Shown here piece by piece: positions 1-6,098 of a stretch of 43,136 bases of DNA. Source of the DNA: Desulfobulbaceae bacterium (GTDB lineage Bacteria; Desulfobacterota; Desulfobulbia; Desulfobulbales; SURF-16); the NCBI GenBank assembly GCA_027859235.1, contig JAQIBE010000254.1, positions 1 to 43,136 on the forward strand. Direction: 5' to 3'. The notes under the pieces were generated by a model, which was given only the letters and a program-made list of their open reading frames with translations, ran no database searches and was not told the origin of the DNA. Within the stretch, counting starts at the first letter, position 1, and every line of letters begins with the position of its first letter. Both the position numbers and the translations under genes were made by a program.

Positions 1-516
1 TTCTTGTTGGAGTTATGTCGGTATATCGTTCTCAATCCTGTTAAGGCGAATATGGTTCGTGAACCTTCTCAATGGGTATGGAGTAGTTATAGGCATACCG
101 CTGGTCTGACCTCTTCATCTGATTTCTTAACGAGAAGTTGGCTTTTAAAGCAATTTTCACAATACGAAAAACAAGCAATGAAACAATATGTTGAGTTTGT
201 GAATGATGGTCAAACTCAAGAAATAAAATCGCCTTGGCAACATTTACAGAATCAAATATTTCTGGGTCGCACCCGTTTTATTTCCAACATGAGGGAGAAG
301 TTAGAAACCCAAAAAGAGATAGGTGAAATACCTCGTGCTCAACGGTATGCCGGACGGCCAGATCTTGAAGTTTTATTTGCTGCTGTACAGAATAAGCAAG
401 ATCGTAATCAAAGAATAAAAACGGCCCACTTGGATTATGGTTATACATTAAAACAAATTGCCAACATGGTTGGTGTTCATTATTCGACAGTGAGTCGTGT
501 ATTGACAAATGTATAA
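1..516 (+). CDS. REP-associated tyrosine transposase (Y1 family), C-terminal part, cut by the window edge
   Basis: The reading frame is open from the first base, so the N-terminus lies outside the window. The visible 171 residues start in the conserved segment RYIVLNPVKANMV followed by WVWSSYRH, which is typical of the C-terminal half of REP-associated tyrosine transposases (RAYT, IS200/IS605-like Y1 enzymes). The catalytic HUH and Tyr region cannot be judged in full. The last 40 residues (YTLKQIANMVGVHYSTVSRVL) look like a helix-turn-helix extension found in some members of the family. Family knowledge: these enzymes nick and join single-stranded palindromic ends. Just downstream, 525-541 reads ATTTCAAGACCTGACCC, which resembles the border sequences often seen next to such genes; this is from memory. 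It neighbours a toxin-antitoxin pair, in keeping with an accessory region. Confidence 0.8.
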   Translation, partial: FLLELCRYIVLNPVKANMVREPSQWVWSSYRHTAGLTSSSDFLTRSWLLKQFSQYEKQAMKQYVEFVNDGQTQEIKSPWQHLQNQIFLGRTRFISNMREKLETQKEIGEIPRAQRYAGRPDLEVLFAAVQNKQDRNQRIKTAHLDYGYTLKQIANMVGVHYSTVSRVLTNV

Positions 517-587
517 AGTGTTGCATTTCAAGACCTGACCCTGATGACTGTGACCAATCGTGTGGAATTGCCGATCATATTTTTCAA

Positions 588-616
588 TTGACCAGTTGTG
601 CAACTAGTTGTACATT
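588..616 (+). promoter_or_regulatory. yefM-yoeB promoter with paired TGTACA-type operators
   Basis: A -35 box TTGACC (588-593) and a -10 box TACATT (611-616) are 17 bp apart. The spacer and -10 carry two palindrome cores, TGTGCA (597-602) and TGTACA (609-614), 12 bp from start to start. In E. coli the YefM-YoeB complex represses its own operon by binding two palindromes with TGTACA cores at about this spacing, so autoregulation is likely here. The upstream core differs at one base. Confidence 0.65.
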
Positions 617-643
617 GATTAGAAAAATAACAGGGGAGTGATT

Positions 644-910
644 ATGGAAGCAATCGCCTATTCAAATGTGCGAAAAAGTCTAGCAAAGAGCATGGAGCAG
701 GTATGTGATGAGCACGAACCGCTTATTATCACCAGAAAGAATGCCAGCTCTGTAGTAATGATGTCTCTGGAAGACTATAATGCCATAGAGGAAACTATGT
801 ATCTTCTCCGAAACCCGGCTAATGCGGAGCGATTAATAGCAAGTATAAAGGAATTTGAACAAGGTAAATTTAAAGACCGGGAGTTGCTAGATGATAATTG
901 CCTGGACTGA
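644..910 (+). CDS. yefM: YefM/Phd-family antitoxin
   Basis: An 88-residue protein of the Phd/YefM antitoxin family, which binds and neutralises a YoeB-type RNase and represses the shared operon. The N-terminus (MEAIAYSNVRKSLAKSMEQV) and the segment PLIITRKNASSVVMMSLEDYNAIEETMYLL are hallmarks of the DNA-binding fold. The C-terminal part, rich in charged residues, is the toxin-binding tail. An in-frame GTG six bases upstream overlaps the ribosome-binding site AGGGGAG (632-638), so the ATG at 644 is the better start. The gene overlaps yoeB by 20 nt, as expected for translational coupling. It sits just behind a transposase remnant, which suggests acquisition with mobile DNA. Confidence 0.93.
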   Translation: MEAIAYSNVRKSLAKSMEQVCDEHEPLIITRKNASSVVMMSLEDYNAIEETMYLLRNPANAERLIASIKEFEQGKFKDRELLDDNCLD

Positions 911-1148
911 CAGTGCATGGGATGACTACCTATACTGGCAGAAAAACGACAAGCAGATCCTGAAACGGGTCAACGATCTCATTAAGGATATTAACCGGCA
1001 CCCAGAGACAGGAAAAGGTAAACCTGAGCAACTAAAATTTAACTTGGATGGTAAATGGTCCCGGAGAATTAACCGGGAACATAGGCTTGTGTATCAACCC
1101 GTTGAAGACATGGTGGTCATATTTCAATGTCGCTATCACTATGTTTAA
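891..1148 (+). CDS. yoeB: YoeB-family mRNA interferase toxin
   Basis: An 85-residue RelE/YoeB-superfamily toxin. In family members the protein docks at the ribosomal A site and cuts mRNA during translation. The catalytic residues fall at the same positions as in the E. coli enzyme: Glu46 in KGKPE, Arg65 in NREHR, and His83 in the C-terminal RYHY motif. The N-terminal WDDYLYWQ segment is also diagnostic. Length is normal (E. coli 84 aa) and nothing is truncated, so it should be active. Its start lies inside the end of yefM, in the usual antitoxin-first order. No toxin-specific promoter is visible. Confidence 0.95.
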   Translation: MIIAWTDSAWDDYLYWQKNDKQILKRVNDLIKDINRHPETGKGKPEQLKFNLDGKWSRRINREHRLVYQPVEDMVVIFQCRYHYV

Positions 1149-1184
1149 GATTAGAATGGTGGGGGCAAATCGAAAAAATAATTT

Positions 1185-1309
1185 TAGCCCCAGAGATAGC
1201 GTAGACTTCGATCCACAGACAAAAACTTCTGTGTTTTCTGTGGATTCCGTGGCTAATTGTTTAATTGTTAATTTCTTAAAATTTAAGCAGTTATTTGCCG
1301 AAGCAATAT
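1185..1309. repeat. Dispersed palindromic repeat, copy A (71-bp module plus AT-rich tail)
   Basis: A 71-bp module runs from TAGCCCC (1185-1191) to GTGGCTA (1249-1255), near-perfect terminal inverted repeats. Inside, CCACAGACAAAA and TTTTCTGTGG can pair as a hairpin. An AT-rich tail of about 55 bp follows, ending GCCGAAGCAATAT. The same module and tail recur at 25027-25151, and the tail alone recurs at 3858-3910. Relative to the 25-kb copy the outer arms are exchanged. It is MITE-like and has no coding capacity. Confidence 0.75.
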
Positions 1310-1387
1310 GTTGAGGGATAACTCTCGCGTTTAATCTTTAACCTGCCAGGTTGTCCCGTTACCACCATCCTTCATCTCAACATGATG
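1249..1387. repeat. Direct repeat, left copy: repeat tail plus 3' end of cysS
   Basis: This 139-bp stretch matches 3858-3987 with a few substitutions and short indels (for example GAGGGATAACTCTC here against GAGGGGTGCTCTC there). The pair flanks the abiEii, abiEi and fic genes. The shared sequence begins at GTGGCTAATTG and ends at CAACATGATG, inside cysS. It therefore marks an old duplication or insertion at the cysS 3' end. Confidence 0.88.
1331..1387 (-). pseudogene. cysS: Fragment of cysS (last 18 codons plus stop)
   Basis: Read on the minus strand the segment encodes a tail ending GGNGTTWQVKD followed by TAA, almost identical to the end of the intact cysteinyl-tRNA synthetase at 3931 (GGDGTTWQVKD). 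The match stops abruptly at 1387, and the following bases belong to the AbiE unit. It has no start and is a relic of duplication, not a gene. Confidence 0.85.
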
Positions 1388-1405
1388 GACTGTCCTCCAA
1401 ACCAC

Positions 1406-2302
1406 CTACATCCTGAATTCATTTTCGCTACCACCTCTTTGCCCATCAGCCATTAATAATAATGCTTCCTCTTGAATCAGGTTACAAAGATATATCCAGA
1501 ATGCATCTTTTTCAATGGTTTCAGCGACAACTCCAGGGGGGAGAAACCGCTTCATCTCATTCACAAAACTCTGGTGTATCTGGGAATTGTCCAGCAGTGA
1601 ATCCACTCGCTGCGACAATAAATTGCTGAAGTCTGTGGTGTCATAGTGGCGGTCTGCTACCTTTTGCCACACGAGATTTACAGGTAATGTAATGTTTTGC
1701 TGTCTCAGCCAGCCAATATCCCAGAGATCCCGGTTTTTGAGACGGTTACGCCTCAAGGCAAAGGCAACTATTTTATCCGCCAGTATCTCTTCTCTGCTTT
1801 GGGCCTGAATAATTAAACCGGAAGTCCCCATATCCACTCCATAATGGTTACGGAGAACCATTGGCTTCCTGTCGTAACTGGGAATAGCACAGATATCTAT
1901 ATGAATTCGTTGCATGGGAAGTCCCGGCTGATCCGGGCGGGTGACAATCTTTAGTTTCCAGGTGTCAACATTACCACATTCCCTGAAGGGTTCACTCACC
2001 TCCACCAAAAGATCATACTTCACCTTGAGTTGTCTGGTCAGGACTGAAGCGAGGGAAACCAGGGACTCCCGGGTAAAATCTTTTCCGCCGGTAAAATCCA
2101 GATCTTCACTTAAACGATTCGAGCCGTAACAGGCACGCAGACAAGTGCCGCCAATAAAGGTCAGCTGTTTCAATAAACCCGCTTTGCTCATTTCACGGAT
2201 AATATCGTGGTGGAGCAGTTCTTTTTCCACCACAACCTGCAAGGGGGCAAGATCTCGCTGGTTTTCTACTGCAGCTGCAACCAATTGCTCAAATAGGCTC
2301 AT
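1406..2302 (-). CDS. abiEii: AbiEii-type nucleotidyltransferase toxin
   Basis: A 298-residue protein of the AbiEii/AbiGii family, the toxin half of a type IV toxin-antitoxin and abortive phage-infection system. Family enzymes have a DNA polymerase beta-like nucleotidyltransferase fold, and studied members modify tRNA. The signature FIGGTCLRACYGSNRLSEDL followed by DF (about residues 49-70) holds the GG(T/S) loop and the two metal-binding aspartates. A second motif, LADKIVAFALRRNRLKNRDL, carries the lysine and the K-x-R-D segment. The ATG at 2302 is preferred over an upstream in-frame TTG because AAGGAG lies six bases ahead of it. It overlaps abiEi by 14 nt, in the standard antitoxin-toxin order. 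All key residues are present. Confidence 0.92.
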   Translation of the reverse strand: MSLFEQLVAAAVENQRDLAPLQVVVEKELLHHDIIREMSKAGLLKQLTFIGGTCLRACYGSNRLSEDLDFTGGKDFTRESLVSLASVLTRQLKVKYDLLVEVSEPFRECGNVDTWKLKIVTRPDQPGLPMQRIHIDICAIPSYDRKPMVLRNHYGVDMGTSGLIIQAQSREEILADKIVAFALRRNRLKNRDLWDIGWLRQQNITLPVNLVWQKVADRHYDTTDFSNLLSQRVDSLLDNSQIHQSFVNEMKRFLPPGVVAETIEKDAFWIYLCNLIQEEALLLMADGQRGGSENEFRM

Positions 2303-2837
2303 CCCCAACTCCTTCTACAATGAGGTCACTGTTTCTTCTGGTGAATTTCATATCCTGCAAAGCCAAGTCAATTGAAGCACGCCAGAAACCATATTTTTTA
2401 TCGTACACAAGGTCAGGCGCAAGCTGCGCTAATGTCTTTTTTGTATGTATAAATTCAATGTGCCCCCATTTGCCGCAATTTACAGTGTGGCTGCGCCCGG
2501 ATGACATTAAGGTGATCCAGTTTAGCGGAATCTGAGAAATGATACCGCTCTCGCTTAGAGCAGACTCTAGACTGATGTAATTAAATTCTTGGGCCCGTAA
2601 ACGAGCCGCAACTCTATAGAGGAGCAGACCTGCGGGATACCCTTTAACCGGATACAGATAAATTCCCCGGCAAACCCGCTGTAGGAGATCGTTTTTAACT
2701 GCTCTGCCAATAAGAGCATACAATGCCTCGGAACTGAGCTCTGAAAAGAGGCTGCTTAAATCAGCAAGGGAGAATAAAAAATGGTCTTGATCTGCTAATT
2801 CCCCTAGGGTTTTGGCTAATTTCTTGCTGGGTTGCAT
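2289..2837 (-). CDS. abiEi: AbiEi-type antitoxin / transcriptional regulator
   Basis: A 182-residue protein matching the AbiEi antitoxin family. The N-terminal 80 residues (LADQDHFLFSLADLSSLF, then ALIGRAVKNDLLQRVCRGIY) form the winged-helix domain that binds inverted repeats upstream of the operon. The rest, including LESALSESGIISQIP and the C-terminal FWRASIDLALQDMKFTRRN, is the antitoxin domain that counters the AbiEii enzyme without direct binding in studied cases. GGAGGA lies a few bases ahead of the start. A perfect 16-bp inverted repeat sits 12 bp upstream of the start codon and is the likely autoregulatory operator. Length is close to that of other short AbiEi proteins. Confidence 0.88.
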   Translation of the reverse strand: MQPSKKLAKTLGELADQDHFLFSLADLSSLFSELSSEALYALIGRAVKNDLLQRVCRGIYLYPVKGYPAGLLLYRVAARLRAQEFNYISLESALSESGIISQIPLNWITLMSSGRSHTVNCGKWGHIEFIHTKKTLAQLAPDLVYDKKYGFWRASIDLALQDMKFTRRNSDLIVEGVGDEPI

Positions 2838-2848
2838 AGGTCCTCCAA

Positions 2849-2887
2849 GTCCACATTAATCTGCATAATTCGCAGATTAATGTGGAC
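2849..2887. promoter_or_regulatory. Perfect 16-bp inverted repeat, probable AbiEi operator
   Basis: GTCCACATTAATCTGC (2849-2864) is the exact reverse complement of 2872-2887, with a 7-nt spacer. It starts 12 bp upstream of the abiEi start codon and ends 50 bp upstream, overlapping the expected promoter. AbiEi proteins repress their operons by binding inverted repeats at this place. A hairpin in the mRNA leader is the alternative reading. Confidence 0.7.
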
Positions 2888-2889
2888 CT

Positions 2890-3146
2890 AGCGTCTTGGC
2901 AAGTTATTTTGACTTAGTAATATCTAAGGACATAATGAAAGAGCTGGGATAAAACCGGCAGAGTAGGGGATGAAAGAGCCCCACATAAAAGGAGTAACCA
3001 AACCATCATGGTCCCGAGTCATGTGCGGTCAGCCGTGAGGTTGGGCGTGAAGCAGTTGATAGGAGAAGGGTATAAGCCCGCCATCCGGTTCTGTTATTAA
3101 CCCTGCGTAATTTAAGGTTTGATGCGGATATCGGGAATTGCTGACA
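2890..3146. other. Non-coding stretch between abiEi and fic, no gene recognised
   Basis: No plausible open reading frame is present on either strand. The part from about 2940 to 3110 is markedly richer in G and A on the plus strand than its surroundings and contains small stems such as GGGGATGAAAGAGCCCC (2968-2984). It could be the debris of a structured mobile RNA such as a group II intron, but no domain V could be identified. Nothing firm can be said. Confidence 0.4.
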
Positions 3147-3839
3147 TTATGCTTCTTGCATTATTGCAATAATGCGTTCATCAAGACAGGTGCGGAGCAA
3201 TATATTCATAGGCTGCTGGTCACCTGTTGCATAAAATATCAGCATGAGGCGATTAAACTCCAATTGCCGTTTGGCTGGAAGATTAATTGCTGGGAATCCA
3301 GCGTTCAATAACAGGCCGTTCATCATAAATCGTCCCATGCGTTTATTGACATCATAAAAAAACTGTAACCGTGCCATGCTCAGAAAAATAAAAATGCCTT
3401 GGTCATAAATATCTGTTAGCTCCTGCATGTCCCTTACCATTTTATCAAATAAGGCTATAAGGTTTTCGGCTTGTGGTGGCATATATCTTGTGCCAGCTAT
3501 AGTAACTCCTCCAGAGCGGAATTGACCCCATTCTAAAGTTTCATTCATTGCTGCAATGAAATGAAGTTCACATGTCTTTTCTTTTGTAATCTCAAAAGTA
3601 TCGTCTTCTAGCCATTGAAATAAGGTTTGCCATGCTTTAGCCTGATTTAAGGCAATGTGTTGATCGGAAAGCCTGTGTCCGCCAACAGTTATACCTTCGA
3701 TGAGCGTCTGTATCTCAGGCAAGGTGAAATTTATTCCTTCAAGGTTGACGGCGTCACAGACAAATTCAGGTAATTGACGCCGGGCAAGCATCAGGGCTCT
3801 GCGTTTATTCGGTTTTATCTTCCATTGTCGATCCAGCAA
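3147..3839 (-). CDS. Fic-family protein with altered catalytic motif
   Basis: A 230-residue Fic-fold protein. The Fic core reads QFFYDVNKRMGR (residues 159-170). Compared with the canonical HPFxDGNKRTGR, the catalytic His is Gln159 and the first Gly is Val164, while the Asn, Lys and both Arg are kept. Near the N-terminus NLEGINFTLPE (32-42) resembles the inhibitory-helix motif of class II Fic proteins, with its Glu34-Gly35. Fic enzymes usually transfer AMP to a target protein; without the His ordinary AMPylation is unlikely, so the function is open. The start is TTG, supported by a strong AGGAGG seven bases upstream. It lies between the cysS direct repeats together with AbiE. Confidence 0.8.
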   Translation of the reverse strand: MLDRQWKIKPNKRRALMLARRQLPEFVCDAVNLEGINFTLPEIQTLIEGITVGGHRLSDQHIALNQAKAWQTLFQWLEDDTFEITKEKTCELHFIAAMNETLEWGQFRSGGVTIAGTRYMPPQAENLIALFDKMVRDMQELTDIYDQGIFIFLSMARLQFFYDVNKRMGRFMMNGLLLNAGFPAINLPAKRQLEFNRLMLIFYATGDQQPMNILLRTCLDERIIAIMQEA

Positions 3840-3857
3840 ACAAACACCTCCTGCTCA

Positions 3858-3987
3858 GTGGCTAATTGTTAATTTATTAAAATTTAAGCAGTTATTTGCC
3901 GAAGCAATATGTTGAGGGGTGCTCTCGCGTTTAATCTTTAACCTGCCAGGTTGTCCCGTCACCACCATCCTTCATCTCAACATGATG
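3858..3987. repeat. Direct repeat, right copy: repeat tail plus 3' end of cysS
   Basis: Partner of 1249-1387. The first half, up to GCCGAAGCAATATG, is the AT-rich tail also found behind the palindromic module at 25 kb. The second half is the genuine end of cysS. The pair brackets about 2.5 kb with three accessory genes. Confidence 0.88.
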
Positions 3988-5394
3988 TTCCAGTAGCAGA
4001 TCACGGATCTCATCGGCCCGGCTCCAGTTTTTATCGGCTCTGGCCTGATTGCGTTCTGTTATAAGCGTTGCAATTTCTGCAGGAGTTATGCTCAGCGTTG
4101 CCAGGAGCCTTTCCTGTTTTTCCTGAACATATTGTTTGGGCTCCTGGGTGATCAGGCCAAGGATGTTCATGAATGTGGTAATTGTTCTGGAGCAATCACC
4201 AAGCAGCTGCAGGTCTGTCTGGGCAGGAGAGGGGGGCAGGTTGCCGCTTATTTTATTAAGAGTTTTCACACTGTCAAAGATATAGCCCAGGGCCTGGGCG
4301 GTGTTGAAGTCGTTGTCCATGGCAGATTCAAGGCGTTCTTCGAGTTGTTCCAGTTTAACCCGATCACTCTTGCCTATGGCTGCAGCGTTGTCGGAACCGG
4401 CAACGGGAAGAGCTGCAAGCGTCGCTAAACAGGTGTATATTTTATCAACTCCTGCCTCGGCATCCTTCATGGCCTGGTCTGAAAAATCTAAAGGGGTGCG
4501 GTAGCCGGCTGAGAAGATAAAGAGGCGCAGGGTTTCAGCTGAATAACGGTCAAGCATCTCCCGGATGGTGAGAAAATTACCCAGTGATTTTGACATCTTT
4601 TCATCTTTGATGGTGACAAAACCGTGGTGGATCCAGGTGTTGACAAAGATTTCACCTGAGGCCGCTTCACTTTGGGCAATTTCATTTTCATGGTGGGGGA
4701 AGATGAGGTCTTTGCCTCCTCCGTGGATGTCAAAGGTGTCGCCGAAATATTTCCTGGCCATGGCAGAGCATTCGATGTGCCAGCCCGGCCGTCCTGATCC
4801 CCAGGGGCTGTTCCAGGCGGGTTCTCCGTCCTTACTGGTTTTCCACAGGGCAAAGTCCATGGGATTTTCTTTTTGCTCGTTGATGGCAATGCGGGCGCCA
4901 GCTTGCATATCGTCAATGTTCCGGCCAGAAAGCTGACCGTATTTTTTAAATTTGGATACGCGGTAGTACACGTCACCATGCGCTTCATACCCGTAGCCAA
5001 GCGCAATTAACTCTTCAATCAAAGAGATAATTTCGCCAACATGTTCGGTGGCCTTGGGTTCAATGTCAGGCATGATGTTGCCGAGACTCTCCATGTCTTC
5101 GTGGAAGGCCTGGATGAAACGGGTAGAAAGTTCGTCAGGGGTGGTGTTTTGTTCAGCCGCACGCCTGATAATCTTGTCGTCAATGTCAGTGAAATTCCTG
5201 ACAAAGTTGACCGTGTAGCCGCGAGAGCGCAAATATTTCACAACCATGTCAAAGACAATTGTTGACCTGGCATGACCAAGATGGCAATAGTCGTAGGCGG
5301 TAATGCCGCAGACATACAGGTTGACGATCCCCTCTTTGATGGTTTGCAGGGGTTCTTTTTTGCCGGTCTTGGTGTTATAGATACGTATGGTCAT
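3931..5394 (-). CDS. cysS: Cysteinyl-tRNA synthetase
   Basis: A 487-residue class I aminoacyl-tRNA synthetase that charges tRNA-Cys in the cytoplasm. Visible landmarks are the zinc-ligand Cys29 in YVCGITAYDYCHLGHARS, which also contains the HIGH-type motif HLGH (38-41), the second zinc region GWHIECSAM, HHENEIAQSE, and the KMSKSLGN loop. The C-terminal helical and anticodon-binding part ends normally with WQVKD. An upstream in-frame start would add 15 hydrophobic residues (MFIFIFNYSLY), unlike the family, so the ATG at 5394 is chosen; no clear ribosome-binding site marks either choice. The 3' end is duplicated at 1331-1387. It is divergent from the small gene at 5486. Confidence 0.96.
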   Translation of the reverse strand: MTIRIYNTKTGKKEPLQTIKEGIVNLYVCGITAYDYCHLGHARSTIVFDMVVKYLRSRGYTVNFVRNFTDIDDKIIRRAAEQNTTPDELSTRFIQAFHEDMESLGNIMPDIEPKATEHVGEIISLIEELIALGYGYEAHGDVYYRVSKFKKYGQLSGRNIDDMQAGARIAINEQKENPMDFALWKTSKDGEPAWNSPWGSGRPGWHIECSAMARKYFGDTFDIHGGGKDLIFPHHENEIAQSEAASGEIFVNTWIHHGFVTIKDEKMSKSLGNFLTIREMLDRYSAETLRLFIFSAGYRTPLDFSDQAMKDAEAGVDKIYTCLATLAALPVAGSDNAAAIGKSDRVKLEQLEERLESAMDNDFNTAQALGYIFDSVKTLNKISGNLPPSPAQTDLQLLGDCSRTITTFMNILGLITQEPKQYVQEKQERLLATLSITPAEIATLITERNQARADKNWSRADEIRDLLLEHHVEMKDGGDGTTWQVKD

Positions 5395-5485
5395 GGATGG
5401 CATTCTGTATAATGAGTAATTGAAAATAAATATAAACAAGAGAACATACTCGTTTCTTAAAATTGAGGCAACCTTAGCAAGAACT

Positions 5486-5947
5486 ATGGCAAAAGATACT
5501 GAATTAATACTGCTTTCTAAAAAATTAGATAATGGTTTGCACGTTACTATTTATGATAAATGCAAACGAATTGCCTGGGATCGTTATCTCGTGAAGATTT
5601 CCTGTGTGGTGGAAGGAAAGTTTGCCGAGCCCGACTGTGCTGCTCTTCTCCATGCTGAGCACTTACCATCTTTTCAGGAGAAATATCCTGAAGGTAAAAT
5701 TTCTATCCTGTTTGACAAGGAACGGAATTTTATTGATGAAGGTGTTAAGGATGCAGTGCTGCAGGATCTTGTGGGGCAATGTGAGGTTAATTTTGACTAT
5801 ATGGCAACAGGCCGATTTGCAGAGAATATCCTGAGTAAAACCGTGGATGAGTTTATTCTGGAGTTCCAGGTGCGACAGGAGATGGGGCTCGTTGCAGACC
5901 CGCAAGAGGTCGATGAACCGGATGACTTCTCGGGTTGTTTCAAATAA
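5486..5947 (+). CDS. Conserved-looking hypothetical protein
   Basis: I do not recognise this 153-residue soluble protein. It begins MAKDTELILLSKKLDNGLHV and reads like a small alpha/beta domain: a segment around ITIYDKCKRIAWDRYLVKI is followed by charged helices, and there is an acidic tail (DPQEVDEPDDFSGCFK). There is no signal peptide or membrane segment. Codon use and base composition match the neighbouring genes, and the gene is divergent from cysS with a 91-nt space between the starts. A longer in-frame start at 5420 would overlap the cysS 5' region, so the ATG at 5486 is preferred. No strong Shine-Dalgarno sequence is visible. The serA promoter follows it. Confidence 0.7.
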   Translation: MAKDTELILLSKKLDNGLHVTIYDKCKRIAWDRYLVKISCVVEGKFAEPDCAALLHAEHLPSFQEKYPEGKISILFDKERNFIDEGVKDAVLQDLVGQCEVNFDYMATGRFAENILSKTVDEFILEFQVRQEMGLVADPQEVDEPDDFSGCFK

Positions 5948-5989
5948 GTCGTGGTGAAGGTGTGTGTGGTTTGTTCCCTAGAAATATCC

Positions 5990-6017
5990 TTGACAAACCA
6001 CAGCTTGCACATAATAT
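5990..6017 (+). promoter_or_regulatory. Probable serA promoter
   Basis: TTGACA (5990-5995) and TAATAT (6012-6017) are separated by 16 bp, about 75 bp ahead of the serA start. A second -10-like TATACTATAAAA follows at about 6035. It fits a sigma-70 type promoter. Confidence 0.5.
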
Positions 6018-6098
6018 TGTCTTGTTTTCTATCTATACTATAAAAGGGTTTACTTAAACGTACCCGTTTTTTTTGCTTAATCCGTAAGGGAGATATCC

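Noticed and set aside
4488-5006. Minus-strand 172-codon frame inside cysS
   Set aside because: It is a different frame of cysS and lacks any family features, while cysS is intact over the same bases.
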